Source of the DNA: Thiomicrorhabdus sp.
GTDB taxonomy: Bacteria > Pseudomonadota > Gammaproteobacteria > Thiomicrospirales > Thiomicrospiraceae
Direction of reading: 5' to 3'
DNA: 53,991 bases
Assembly (NCBI GenBank): GCA_021648625.1
Contig: JAKISK010000002.1
Coordinates: forward strand, 1 to 53,991
Part shown: positions 41,940 through 51,531 of the stretch, piece by piece
Layout: every line of letters starts with the position of its first letter
How positions within the stretch are numbered: position 1 is the stretch's first letter
Translations under genes and position numbers: made by a program
Notes under the pieces: model-generated
Told to the model about the DNA's origin: nothing
The model's database searches: none
What the model saw: the letters and a program-made list of their open reading frames with translations, nothing else

Positions 41940-43316
41940 TCAGTCGTCTTGCCACTGTTTTGCAACTTGGCCAATGTCTCCTGCCCCCATAACCAATAAC
42001 ACATCGTCATCCTGCAACACTTCTTCTGCAATCACATTCAACTGTGCCGAATCTTCTGCAAAAAAACCAATTCCACCACGTACTCTTAATGCTTGCAGTA
42101 GAGCTTTCGAATCAAAATTGGGTAAATGCGCCTCACCCGCAGAATACACCTCGGTCAGCACAACTAAATCGGTCATAAGCAAAGCCTTTACAAACTCGTC
42201 AAACAAATCTCGGGTTCGGCTATAACGATGAGGTTGAAACACCAAGACTAATCGCTGATCTGGAAAGGCTGCTTTTGCGGTTTTAATGGTTGCCGTTAGC
42301 TCTGTTGGATGATGACCATAATCATCTACCAATGTCACATTTGCATGACCTATTTTACGATTTGGATAGACCTCAAAACGTCGTCCAACCCCACCAAACT
42401 CAAGTAAGGCTTGTTGAATAGCCTCAACCGAAACGTCCAATTTTAACGCAATACTAATGGCGGCAAGTGCATTCAATACATTGTGATGACCGGGTGTATT
42501 TAACACCACATCAAAACTTTGTTCACGCCCCACCAATACCTGAAAGCGCATTTGCAACCCTTTCGCCTCAACATTAATGGCTCGAACATCCGCTTCTTCA
42601 TTAAAACCATACGTGCTAAACTTGCGCGCAAGTCTTGGAAGCATCGTGCGTACATTATCATCATCAATACAGACAATCACTTCGCCATAAAAAGGCAAAC
42701 GGTGAATAAATTCCACAAACGTATTTTCTAAATTTTGATAATCGCCCTGATAGGTTTCCATATGATCTTCATCAATATTGGTCACCACCGACATCATCGG
42801 CGAGAGATGTAAAAACGAGGCATCCGATTCATCCGCTTCTGCCAATAAATAACGGCTCGTACCCAATCGCGCATTGGCGCCCACTTGATTCAGCTTGCCA
42901 CCAATAACAAAGGTAGGATCCATTCCGCCTTGCGTTAAAATGGCGGCCGCTAAACTGGTAGTGGTGGTTTTTCCGTGCGTTCCTGCAATGGCAATACCAA
43001 ATTGCATTCGCATCAACTCGGCCAACATTTCTGCACGAGGAATCACTGGCACACGCGCCTCTTTCGCCCAGTTTACTTCAAGGTTTTCCTTTCCAATTGC
43101 GGTGGAAACCACCACCACGTCCGTCTGCTTTACATGCAAAGCCTCATGCCCTAACTGAATCAAGCACCCTAAAGACTCTAACCGTGCAACCGTTTTATTA
43201 TGCTTAAGATCAGAACCACTCACTGTATACCCAAGGTTTAAACACACCTCAGCAATTCCAGCCATTCCAACACCACCAATACCGACAAAATGTATTTGCC
43301 TTACCTGATCTTTCAT
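41940..43316 (-). CDS. murC: UDP-N-acetylmuramate--L-alanine ligase MurC
   Basis: A 458-residue Mur ligase with IHFVGIGGVGMAGIAEV at the start, the ATP site GTHGKTTTTSL (about 111-121), NIDEDHMETYQ and VDDYGHHPTE. It adds L-Ala to UDP-MurNAc. In the standard division cluster murG precedes it; here an M2 element and a thioredoxin-like gene do. Confidence 0.96.
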   Translation of the reverse strand: MKDQVRQIHFVGIGGVGMAGIAEVCLNLGYTVSGSDLKHNKTVARLESLGCLIQLGHEALHVKQTDVVVVSTAIGKENLEVNWAKEARVPVIPRAEMLAELMRMQFGIAIAGTHGKTTTTSLAAAILTQGGMDPTFVIGGKLNQVGANARLGTSRYLLAEADESDASFLHLSPMMSVVTNIDEDHMETYQGDYQNLENTFVEFIHRLPFYGEVIVCIDDDNVRTMLPRLARKFSTYGFNEEADVRAINVEAKGLQMRFQVLVGREQSFDVVLNTPGHHNVLNALAAISIALKLDVSVEAIQQALLEFGGVGRRFEVYPNRKIGHANVTLVDDYGHHPTELTATIKTAKAAFPDQRLVLVFQPHRYSRTRDLFDEFVKALLMTDLVVLTEVYSAGEAHLPNFDSKALLQALRVRGGIGFFAEDSAQLNVIAEEVLQDDDVLLVMGAGDIGQVAKQWQDD

Positions 43317-43337
43317 AATAATTACAACTTTTATTTT

Positions 43338-43497
43338 GAGACCTTTGCACGATAGGGGCGCGAGAGAAAAAAGAGATGAAAATTGACTGATTGAGGCGGA
43401 AAATGCAGGGAATAGCTAGCTATTCACAAGATTCCCAACGAAAATCAGGGGGTTTTCAGCCTTTTTTTATCCGTGCATCCTGTCGTGCAAAGGTCTC
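43338..43497. repeat. Element family M2 copy upstream of murC
   Basis: A 160-bp copy with ends GAGACCTTTGCACGA and TCGTGCAAAGGTCTC, flanked by ATTTT on both sides (43333-43337 and 43498-43502). It is about 85% like the copy at 29660 by eye. It lies 21 bases upstream of the murC start and may carry or disrupt its promoter. Confidence 0.85.
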
Positions 43498-43615
43498 ATT
43501 TTATTAAACGGATTTTATGCGCCATATAATACAACGATTTTATAAATGAAACGAATAAAAAATTACGGGAAGGAGCGCCACAAAATTGGTATGTGAGGTG
43601 CTCAGAGAAACCGAA

Positions 43616-44074
43616 TTAAAGGATCGACCGTTGAATTTGTTCAATAAACTGTTGAGGTGAAATGCGACTGGTTTTACGAATCCATCGTATCTCAATCTCG
43701 TCTTTTTTATTAAGAACAACAAACACCATTGGGTAACCAATCACCCCAAACTCTTTTGCCAAACCCGCCACATCTGCACCCCGCTCAGGATTAATTTTAA
43801 CCGCCAACACATCATTTTCTATAAATGCTTTTACCTCGAGTGAAGACAGTATATCGGCCTTTAATACCTTACAACTGCCGCACCAGTCGGTATAAAACAA
43901 AACCACAATAGGTTTACCGCTTTGCTTTTGCTGTTGCAATGCCTTTGCATAACCTGTCGCTTGGCTCTCCCAGTCATTTAAACTTACATCACGAGACAGG
44001 TTCTTCAAACCAAGCACAATAAACGCAAGGCCGAACAATACAGCAGCCATAATTGATAACTTTTTTCTATTCAT
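43616..44074 (-). CDS. Membrane-anchored thioredoxin-like protein
   Basis: A 152-residue protein with one N-terminal hydrophobic segment (about 7-24) and a thioredoxin fold. The active site is YTDWCGSCKVLK (Cys65, Cys68), and the cis-Pro is in VIGYPMVFVV. The sequence around the active site resembles the C-terminal domain of DsbD, so a periplasmic disulfide-reducing role is likely. It lies 18 bases downstream of jetD on the same strand and might be co-transcribed with the defence genes by chance. Confidence 0.82.
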   Translation of the reverse strand: MNRKKLSIMAAVLFGLAFIVLGLKNLSRDVSLNDWESQATGYAKALQQQKQSGKPIVVLFYTDWCGSCKVLKADILSSLEVKAFIENDVLAVKINPERGADVAGLAKEFGVIGYPMVFVVLNKKDEIEIRWIRKTSRISPQQFIEQIQRSIL

Positions 44075-44092
44075 AACCTTGTCTCCTTAATT

Positions 44093-45301
44093 TCACTGTG
44101 ACGCCAGAGCCAGCCAAGCATCTAATTTTTTGTGTATATAATCAGGCGACAATCTCTCTTGTTCCAATCTCGTATTGAAATACTTGCCCATTTTTAACGC
44201 CAAAAAAAGTTGAGCTTCCTGCTCTGTCAAAAATCCCAATGGGTGCTCAAACGGTTCAGGCTCAACCACCATACGACCTTCATGGAGAGTCAGCGATTCA
44301 ATATCCATCATAATGGCTTGAACCGAGGAAAGCTTAGAGCGCACATCGCTCAATATCGACAAACCCCAAGTATCAATATCACCCCAATAAGCAACGCGTT
44401 TAGATTTAAGCCAACGGGCATCCATCCAACTCACATTCTTTCCGCCACCAAATACGGCAATCGTATCTTTCAGAAAGGGCAGACCTAACCCCGACTGCAT
44501 ATTTTCCACCACAAGGATGTTAGTCGCAGGCAGTGCATGCTCTCGTAAAATATCGCTATGAAGCTGCATGACGGGAAAGCCTCCCATATTCGCCTTCACA
44601 CTTTCACAAAGTGGGCGAACAGTAAGCCAGCCTTTGGGATTTTTAAGGCAACCAAGCCACTCAAGCATCCCCCCTCTTTCAGTCACCTCCCCTCCGTGCA
44701 ACACATCTAATATATCTGAAACAAGTGTTTGGTAGTTTTCTAAAAACTTAGTGTCTACCCCCACCAAGGGCAGTGCGCGTAAATATTGCCCTACCCCCAT
44801 CTGAAAAGACAACTGTTTAACCAAACTACTCAGCAATTCAGCCTCAAGCAAACTCATTTGCTCTACTGTTTTTAAGTGTTTGACCAATACCGGATAAAGG
44901 GCTTCATTTAACGACAGCATCGGCGCCATATTTTTGTCCCATTTATTGCGTCGATCGATCGCCTCTTTGCCAATAAAGTGAATTAGATCATCCATGTTTT
45001 CAAGTACAAAAAAGGTAGGCACGGTTTGCTCTAAAAGCATTCTGTATGTTCGAGTCTCCCAAAGGATGTGTTTTTGAACAGGGTACGATTGCCACGCTCT
45101 AATAAACGTTTGAAAATGCATTAGATCATCCACCGCAGAACGACCCGTGGGGGGCTTTAACCCAATACGAATAGGAAAAGGTTTACGGTTTAAAAGACGC
45201 GCTTTCAAGCCCGCTTCACTGTGCCACTCTCGTTTTAAAACCAGTGCTTTCACTGCTGAGGGCAACAACCCCCAGCCTTGAGGGGGTGAGCTTAGACCCA
45301 T
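44093..45301 (-). CDS. jetD: Wadjet nuclease subunit JetD (DUF3322/DUF2220)
   Basis: A 402-residue protein. The N-terminal half fits DUF3322 (LLNRKPFPIRIGLKPPTG). The C-terminal half fits the Toprim-like DUF2220, with NILVVENMQSGLGLP and AYWGDIDTWGLSILSDVR, the acidic residues of a TOPRIM/topoVI-like nuclease. In type I Wadjet, JetD cuts small circular DNA after JetABC has extruded it. Its ATG overlaps the jetC stop (TAATG). Confidence 0.9.
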   Translation of the reverse strand: MGLSSPPQGWGLLPSAVKALVLKREWHSEAGLKARLLNRKPFPIRIGLKPPTGRSAVDDLMHFQTFIRAWQSYPVQKHILWETRTYRMLLEQTVPTFFVLENMDDLIHFIGKEAIDRRNKWDKNMAPMLSLNEALYPVLVKHLKTVEQMSLLEAELLSSLVKQLSFQMGVGQYLRALPLVGVDTKFLENYQTLVSDILDVLHGGEVTERGGMLEWLGCLKNPKGWLTVRPLCESVKANMGGFPVMQLHSDILREHALPATNILVVENMQSGLGLPFLKDTIAVFGGGKNVSWMDARWLKSKRVAYWGDIDTWGLSILSDVRSKLSSVQAIMMDIESLTLHEGRMVVEPEPFEHPLGFLTEQEAQLFLALKMGKYFNTRLEQERLSPDYIHKKLDAWLALASQ

Positions 45302-48300
45302 TACTCCGCTCCTACATCGATTTTTAGATCGATACCCAAAGCATCGGCTTCACTTTTGATTTTTGCTTCACGCGTTTCATTTAACTGACGATCAATCTCC
45401 TCCCAAGTGACTTCACAAAGGTGGCTTTCATGTTTCACTTGATCTCGCTCTGCAATAAGCAGTGAACGTGCGGACTCTCTCGCAAGGTTGAGATTTTTAT
45501 AAGGTGTAATCAAGTTCACATGAATATGCAACGCCTTAAAGACCCTAAGCACTCTACGACTCACGGCTTCTGCGGTATTGGAAAATGCTTCATCTAAAAA
45601 TACGGTGCAGTAGACAGGTCGGTCAAAGCCATCAGGAGTTAAAACATACGCCAAACTTGCCGCAACAATGGTTCCCGCAAAAGACTCTTTTTCTCCCCCC
45701 GACTTGCCACTTGAAGATTTTAAAACATCACGAATCTCGTATGTTTTTGCATCCAACTCTTCAGCATAAAAGGACATTTGATAACGAGGGTCAAGCAGTC
45801 GCATACTCTCTAATGAGCCTGATGTACTTGGATTGCATGCCTTTTCCAAAATTTCCACCACACACTTTAACTGCTGAAAACGTGCATCATAGTCCTCACT
45901 GGTTGCCTGGCTGAGTACCTTAGAAATATGTCGATTAAACTCAATCACATGCGGGTACTTTTCGATTGCGGTCCCCAGCTTAAGATGAGAGCCTACACGA
46001 AATTCGGTTCGTGTCAGTACTTTATTAATCGTCTCAATGCGTTCAAGAATATCATCTCGTTCAGAGTCAAGGCGTTGCCGAATACGCGCTAAAGATTGTG
46101 TGGCATGTTTATTTAAACGCTTAGTAAACTGCTCTACTAAATTAGGAAGCCCCTCTTTTTCAAGTGTCGCTAAATGCTCAAGGTACTCTTCTAAGCTCAA
46201 AATATCACAACGCCAGTCAACGGCAATCACCTCCCATTTTTGTCTAAATGAGGACATAATACCCGTGGCAGTATTTTCGTAACGACTTCGATCACTCCGC
46301 CGTTTTTCCAGCAATTTTTCAATTTCTTGCCTAAAACGAGACTCCCATGACGAGGCTTTTTCAAGATCACTCGCCTTAAAAGTGCCAACCCGTTTATCCA
46401 GCAAGGCGCGTACAGTTTCATCCACACCATTTTTTGCCGCATTTTTTGCTAATGTTTGCTGCACAGTGGCATCATCCCGCTTGCCTCTTAACTCACCTTC
46501 ACGAACTTTATGCCACTCTTTTTCATTTCTTCTCTCTGTAAGTGCTTGTTTGGCTTGTTCCCAACGTTGTCTGGCTTTATCAAGACTGCTTCCAGCCTGC
46601 TCCAACATCCGAATTTCTTCCTGCATTTGAGCTACTTTTTTCTCCCAATGAGGCGCATTAATCTCGTCCCATTGATACTCTTGTAGTTTTTTCCAAAGCA
46701 ATTCCCACTGACTGATCGCATCCAAATTTTCTCTCGCTTTTTCGACCAACCGTAAGGTATCGGCGACTTGCTGCACCACTGTTTGTTGATCACTCTGCAA
46801 AATAGCCAATCTTGATTGATTAGAAAACCCCAATTGCCAGCGACGTCGATCATCAATTTTATGTTGGTCTTTTTTCTCAAACCGACCTTTATCCATATGC
46901 ACCAACCCTTGCTGAGTCATGGAAAAGGGGGTTAAGTCCAGCTCTTCCGTTGATGCAACACACAATAAGTCAAAACGAGACAAATGCTTTTTAAGCCACT
47001 CTCTATAAGGGTGTTTACGCCAAACAAGCTTTTTTAAAAATCCATTGCTTTTAAAATCTGCTTGCTCTTTCATGCGCCCTGTACTCTCTCTAACCACCTG
47101 TACGCGCACATGCAGCCCCGTGTGTCGAGTATTAAGCCAACGGGTGACCATCGAAAAGCAATCAGCAGGTACCGCTAAGGTCGTACGCAAACCACCCAGC
47201 GCTCGCTCAATCGCCCCTTGCCAAACGCTTTGAGTCTCTGCAACATCAATCAACTCGCCAATAAAAAGACATCTCTCTCGATCAAGACCCAACGATTCGA
47301 TCAGTTCATCACGCAACTTCTGAAACCTAACATCAATGTTTGAATCTGGGCGTGCTGTTATCTCGATAAGCTCCTTTTCAACCTCTTTTTTCTGGGTTTG
47401 AAAATGGCTCAACTGCCCGCTTGCTTCGGCAAATTTATCCTGCGCCACACGATTATCGTCTTTAATTGCGTTGAGCCGTTCCTCCACCTGAGATTGATTT
47501 TCAATAAACCGAGCCTCAAGCAACTGATCGTTTAAACCCAAACTACGCGCATCGGCTTGGTAGCGGGATGCACGGATCGTAATTCGTTCAAATTGAATCA
47601 CTTCGGAGTTCAATGTGTTTTTTAACCCCTCAATGCGACCACCCCCCACTTTAATGTAGTCTTCATGACGCTGCTCTGCTAATAAATTTGCATCAGACTC
47701 TTGCTCTGTCACTTGTTTAATCGAGAGTGACAAGGCTTCCAATTCAGACTGTAACTCCGCTATTTTTTGATTCCATAACCGTTCGCACAGCTCGCCAAAA
47801 TAAGCAACCAAACCATCTCGCTCACTGGTAAAACGCTCCAATTCACTTTCCGCACGATCCAAGACTTTCTTCAATTCTGGTAGCTTATCCAAATGCTCCT
47901 TTTGTGCGCGTGCATCCATGAGTTTATGATGAATTGCGACAAGATCCGAAAACTCCTCAACGACTTTTTTAGCATCCTCTTTTACCGTGCTGGGTTCTAA
48001 CACCAACCCCCGAATCAATTCTGTCAAGTCATCTATTTTTTTCAACCCCAAAGCTCTGGAAAGTAAAGCGGGAGCATTTTTGTTGTCCATGTACAAAAGC
48101 TTTCGATACAGCGCTTGATAGTCCGAAAAGCGATCGTCACAACACGTGATAGTCGAATCACTTCTGAGCCAGTTTTTCATAGATCGTGCATTACCCTCAC
48201 CAAAGGCATCAAGAATTTCTTTCAACGATACATTCCGCTTTGCCACCACATAAACACGTTTAACATCGGATAAAGCATTACTGGACTGAGTTGTCCAAAA

Positions 48301-48699
48301 AATAGCCGCCAATGTAATGCAAGAACCATCATCACCCCGATAAAGCGCTCGCAACCCTGTCACAACCGCGCCTTCTCGCTTACTTTTCACCCGTGTGCTG
48401 CTTCCATCATGAACCGAACCAAAGCTACCGCGCATATAAGAAAGCAGCGTTCTATCCGAACGATCACCCTGAGCCGCAGCCACATTAAACGTGGCACGAC
48501 CTGCGGGTAAAATCAACGCCATCAATCCATCAATAAAGGTTGTTTTACCAGAGCCATTATCTCCCGTTACCAATGTTCCAAAAGGGTCAAATCTTGCCGT
48601 ATGCAATCCGTCAAAAGACCCCCAATTAAACACAGACAGCTCTGCCAATCGAATTTGGCCTACGCTAAATAACGTGTTATTAATTTGGCGCACGATCAC
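45301..48699 (-). CDS. jetC: Wadjet SMC-like ATPase JetC
   Basis: An 1132-residue SMC-like protein: Walker A GDNGSGKTTFIDGL at 46-59, long coiled coils (about 230-480 and 640-900), the ABC signature region KSGGEKESFAGTIVAASLAYVL and Walker B VFLDEAFSNTAEAVS near 1040. It resembles MukB/MksB. As the motor of type I Wadjet it forms a dimer that extrudes DNA loops. It overlaps jetB by 20 bases. Confidence 0.92.
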   Translation of the reverse strand: MIVRQINNTLFSVGQIRLAELSVFNWGSFDGLHTARFDPFGTLVTGDNGSGKTTFIDGLMALILPAGRATFNVAAAQGDRSDRTLLSYMRGSFGSVHDGSSTRVKSKREGAVVTGLRALYRGDDGSCITLAAIFWTTQSSNALSDVKRVYVVAKRNVSLKEILDAFGEGNARSMKNWLRSDSTITCCDDRFSDYQALYRKLLYMDNKNAPALLSRALGLKKIDDLTELIRGLVLEPSTVKEDAKKVVEEFSDLVAIHHKLMDARAQKEHLDKLPELKKVLDRAESELERFTSERDGLVAYFGELCERLWNQKIAELQSELEALSLSIKQVTEQESDANLLAEQRHEDYIKVGGGRIEGLKNTLNSEVIQFERITIRASRYQADARSLGLNDQLLEARFIENQSQVEERLNAIKDDNRVAQDKFAEASGQLSHFQTQKKEVEKELIEITARPDSNIDVRFQKLRDELIESLGLDRERCLFIGELIDVAETQSVWQGAIERALGGLRTTLAVPADCFSMVTRWLNTRHTGLHVRVQVVRESTGRMKEQADFKSNGFLKKLVWRKHPYREWLKKHLSRFDLLCVASTEELDLTPFSMTQQGLVHMDKGRFEKKDQHKIDDRRRWQLGFSNQSRLAILQSDQQTVVQQVADTLRLVEKARENLDAISQWELLWKKLQEYQWDEINAPHWEKKVAQMQEEIRMLEQAGSSLDKARQRWEQAKQALTERRNEKEWHKVREGELRGKRDDATVQQTLAKNAAKNGVDETVRALLDKRVGTFKASDLEKASSWESRFRQEIEKLLEKRRSDRSRYENTATGIMSSFRQKWEVIAVDWRCDILSLEEYLEHLATLEKEGLPNLVEQFTKRLNKHATQSLARIRQRLDSERDDILERIETINKVLTRTEFRVGSHLKLGTAIEKYPHVIEFNRHISKVLSQATSEDYDARFQQLKCVVEILEKACNPSTSGSLESMRLLDPRYQMSFYAEELDAKTYEIRDVLKSSSGKSGGEKESFAGTIVAASLAYVLTPDGFDRPVYCTVFLDEAFSNTAEAVSRRVLRVFKALHIHVNLITPYKNLNLARESARSLLIAERDQVKHESHLCEVTWEEIDRQLNETREAKIKSEADALGIDLKIDVGAE

Positions 48700-49585
48700 T
48701 CCCCGATTCGGTTAAGTTAACCGAATCGTTACTCTGTAATGCCACATCATCAGCCTCTTTACCTCCCTCTTTATGAGCAAGATTTTGATACGTTTCCAAC
48801 ATCTTCTCTAAAAACTCCGCATTCACAACGTAACGAATAATGGGCGTGATTTCAAAACGATCCTCACTGCCTCTCACTTTTGACAGCAAATGTTTTTCAA
48901 CCATTTTATTCAGTGAAGCACTTATTTTTCGCTGATCCGATTTCATACTGTTTGTAAGTGGGAGGAAGGGGGTAAGATATGCCTCTATTCGTTCAATATC
49001 AATAATAATTCGCAGCTCTCCAGCGCTCTCCCTTTCTTGATAATGCTTACGCAAAACCAACAACACCAACGTATCGTAAAGAGAGAGCGTTCTGCGCGTC
49101 ATTAACGACACCATATCCGTCTCTTCCATTTCACTTTCATCCATTTGAGCCACAAATGCGACCCCAGATTTTTCATCCAGAACAAGCTTTAAATACACAT
49201 CCGAAAGATGGTTTTGAATCGAAGGTTGGTATCGACAAACAATCTCAAAAAGTGTCTTTTTTTGTGCCGCTAAAATCACGCCATGCTTCAGCAAATACAC
49301 TAAAACACGCCTTGCCTCTGGCGGCATTTTTCCACGCTCAAACCCTAACTCACTTTCAGAATCTATCTCTTGTTCAGTGGATTCAGGCGAACCTAAAAAT
49401 TCGTTTTTTTGTTCTTCTTCTGTCTTGAGTGATGGCTCTTGAATAGGCTTATTTTCCACAGGTACATCTTGGCTCGCTCTCTTTTGATTCACTTGCTCTT
49501 GGTTCAACTGTATCTGACGTAACCGCTCTTGTAAGCCCGTTCCACCCATCGCAGAGTCGGTTTTTTCTACCTCTTTCTTACTCAT
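48680..49585 (-). CDS. jetB: Wadjet subunit JetB (DUF4194, MukE-like)
   Basis: A 301-residue protein. The first 85 residues are charged and look disordered. A DUF4194 domain follows (RRVLVYLLKHGVILAAQKKTLFEIVCRYQ; TRRTLSLYDTLVLLVLRKHY; LTNSMKSDQRKISASLNKMVEKHLL), the winged-helix, MukE-like kite subunit of Wadjet. It starts within the last codons of jetA (four-base overlap). Confidence 0.88.
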   Translation of the reverse strand: MSKKEVEKTDSAMGGTGLQERLRQIQLNQEQVNQKRASQDVPVENKPIQEPSLKTEEEQKNEFLGSPESTEQEIDSESELGFERGKMPPEARRVLVYLLKHGVILAAQKKTLFEIVCRYQPSIQNHLSDVYLKLVLDEKSGVAFVAQMDESEMEETDMVSLMTRRTLSLYDTLVLLVLRKHYQERESAGELRIIIDIERIEAYLTPFLPLTNSMKSDQRKISASLNKMVEKHLLSKVRGSEDRFEITPIIRYVVNAEFLEKMLETYQNLAHKEGGKEADDVALQSNDSVNLTESGSDRAPN

Positions 49586-51054
49586 ATCACCATATCGTCT
49601 ATATTTTCAGGAAATAAATCCGCACTTAATAAATATTTTGGAATGGATGCCTTAAAATAAATGCCTTGTTTATCCAACACATCAACGTCCTCTTTATCCA
49701 GCAACGTGGTTGCCCCCACTGATTTTGCCACACGCAAATAAGCCACCAGCTCCTCCAGTCCAGAGGTCATTGGATGTATTGACACAACCGAAGCGATGGT
49801 CAACGCCCCCTCTCGTCGCAACGTATCTCGTATTCGGTAAGCCACTTCTTTTACCTGAACAGCATCAAGGCAAGCAAGCATATCCGTACTCGGAATCTTC
49901 GCGTTAATGGCCTCTTCCACGCCAGAAGTATCCAACGTTTCATCAGGACTTTTTAATCGCATGGTTTCTGGCGAAGAAATCTGAATATTGCCCACGGGCA
50001 ATCGCAAAGACAACGTTTTTTTAAGCACACTTGAAAAATCAGGTAATGTCTCCTTTAATTCAACCGCCGATTGTTCCAGCTGATTAAGCAGCTTATCCAC
50101 CGCACGGCTCTCAAAAGCCGCGCCACTTTCAATATAAGCCCTTAGACTCTCCTCTGTTCTTCGCCTGATTTTGAATACCCGATCACTCTCTCGTGTTAGC
50201 TCACGCATCAACTGACTCAAGAATTGCTGCTGTTGATGCGTAAGTTGCTCTGAAACTGATTGGCTCAAAATACTACGCAATTGATCTCTAAATTCAATGG
50301 ATCGATTCTCATCACACAAAAGTTGAAAAAAACCTTCAAACGCACTGCCAGCATCGGTGCTGGCCAACAACGCTTCTTTTTCCATCACCGAGAGTAAAAT
50401 ATCCCCCCGTGTTTGACCACTTTCAATCATTTGCACACGAATGCCTTGATCCAACGCTCGAATCTCATCCTCAACTCGACGAAAATCCCCCGTTAACACC
50501 GAAGCCAATTGATAAATTTCTCGAATTCGTTCACGCTGTTGCGCCTCAGAAAGCGTTGTCACAACCCCCGCATTCAAGGCATCAATTTCTCGCTGTATCT
50601 CTGTTTTCCGAGAGGTAAGCAGTGCAATCCGCTCATCAGAATTGGAGCTCATTGCCATCGAAAAATCTCGCACGGCTTCCTGAACAATTCTAAGGTGCGA
50701 TGCCGTTGTGCCAACCCCTCTTTGATCCAATCCTTGAGAAAAACGCAACGCCACCTCACACGCATCGGTTTTCATCAATTGATCGTTCATCTCACGTAGC
50801 CAGCCCGAACGAATCCATTGATTCAAATAACTACCCGCCGTTGTTTCGCTCTCCCAAAGCCCCTGCTCACGACACTGCTCTAACTCCGCATCCAACACAA
50901 TGCGAGCACGTCCAAAAGGCACCTCACTCTCATCCGAAAACATATCGGCAATAAACGCCAAAATAATAGGCGCATTGTCCGCTCTAAGCAACTTCCAAGC
51001 AGCACTCTCCTGAAACAAACGTCGATATTTAGCCTGCAAGCCCTGAAAACTCAC
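49582..51054 (-). CDS. jetA: Wadjet subunit JetA (DUF3375, MukF-like kleisin)
   Basis: A 490-residue protein of DUF3375: LQAKYRRLFQESAAWKLLRADNAPIILAFI at the start, FSDESEVPFGRARIVLDAEL, an N-terminal winged helix (GSYLNQWIRSGWLRE), then a helical middle. It is the kleisin-like subunit bridging JetC heads. It is the first gene of jetABCD, and the order and overlaps are complete, so the system is probably functional. Confidence 0.9.
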   Translation of the reverse strand: MSFQGLQAKYRRLFQESAAWKLLRADNAPIILAFIADMFSDESEVPFGRARIVLDAELEQCREQGLWESETTAGSYLNQWIRSGWLREMNDQLMKTDACEVALRFSQGLDQRGVGTTASHLRIVQEAVRDFSMAMSSNSDERIALLTSRKTEIQREIDALNAGVVTTLSEAQQRERIREIYQLASVLTGDFRRVEDEIRALDQGIRVQMIESGQTRGDILLSVMEKEALLASTDAGSAFEGFFQLLCDENRSIEFRDQLRSILSQSVSEQLTHQQQQFLSQLMRELTRESDRVFKIRRRTEESLRAYIESGAAFESRAVDKLLNQLEQSAVELKETLPDFSSVLKKTLSLRLPVGNIQISSPETMRLKSPDETLDTSGVEEAINAKIPSTDMLACLDAVQVKEVAYRIRDTLRREGALTIASVVSIHPMTSGLEELVAYLRVAKSVGATTLLDKEDVDVLDKQGIYFKASIPKYLLSADLFPENIDDMVI

Positions 51055-51131
51055 CTAACTCTCCTTTCACATGAACTACCCCAAATTTTAATGATACCGT
51101 TGAATCGTTTTGGATAGAGAGGGGGATAATT

Positions 51132-51139
51132 CCCCCCCC
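51132..51139. repeat. C8 tract between the Nif11-like gene and jetA
   Basis: This tract lies about 80 bases upstream of the jetA start, in the 113-base space between jetA and the Nif11-like gene. A length change here could affect expression of the defence operon. Confidence 0.5.
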
Positions 51140-51167
51140 ATTCACACATTCATACTCAAACATACGT

Positions 51168-51383
51168 TTAATGATACTCACCAGGAAGCTGAGTTTTTTG
51201 AACTGTAACCCTGCCAAATTTTTTGCCTGACATTCTTAATAATTCATCACCTGAAAACTCAAAGCCAAGCTTTAATGCAACTCGCGCCACATCATCTGCC
51301 GTTGTTTTTGCCAACACCTCCTCTTTAAGTTCAGGTTCAGACTGCATTTTTTTTAAAAATTCTTCAAGTTGATCTAATGCCAT
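51168..51383 (-). CDS. Nif11-family small protein (RiPP-leader-like)
   Basis: The ATG at 51383 follows AGGAG at a good distance and gives 71 residues. MALDQLEEFLKKMQSEPEL, then EEVLAKTTADDVARVALKLG and FEFSGDELLRM, is the Nif11 domain as found in leaders of some ribosomally made peptides (nif11-like leader family). The usual Gly-Gly cleavage site and a Cys-rich core are absent; after the domain only about 20 residues remain (SGKKFGRVTVQKTQLPGEYH). It lies 113 bases upstream of jetA on the same strand. Confidence 0.72.
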   Translation of the reverse strand: MALDQLEEFLKKMQSEPELKEEVLAKTTADDVARVALKLGFEFSGDELLRMSGKKFGRVTVQKTQLPGEYH

Positions 51384-51476
51384 GTTTAACACTCCTATTC
51401 TCATTCATTGCGAATCCCTAATATATTAACAGGAAACAGAAGAAGATCGGTTTCAAATCTCAGTTTATAAAATTCT

Positions 51477-51486
51477 CCCCCCCCCC
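51477..51486. repeat. C10 tract upstream of hrpB
   Basis: A ten-base C run 45 bases before the hrpB start, in the divergent intergenic region shared with the Nif11-like gene. It could modulate promoter spacing. Confidence 0.5.
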
Positions 51487-51531
51487 TTATTTACCTCATT
51501 AAGCATTCATAAGACCTTTATAATAACCAAC

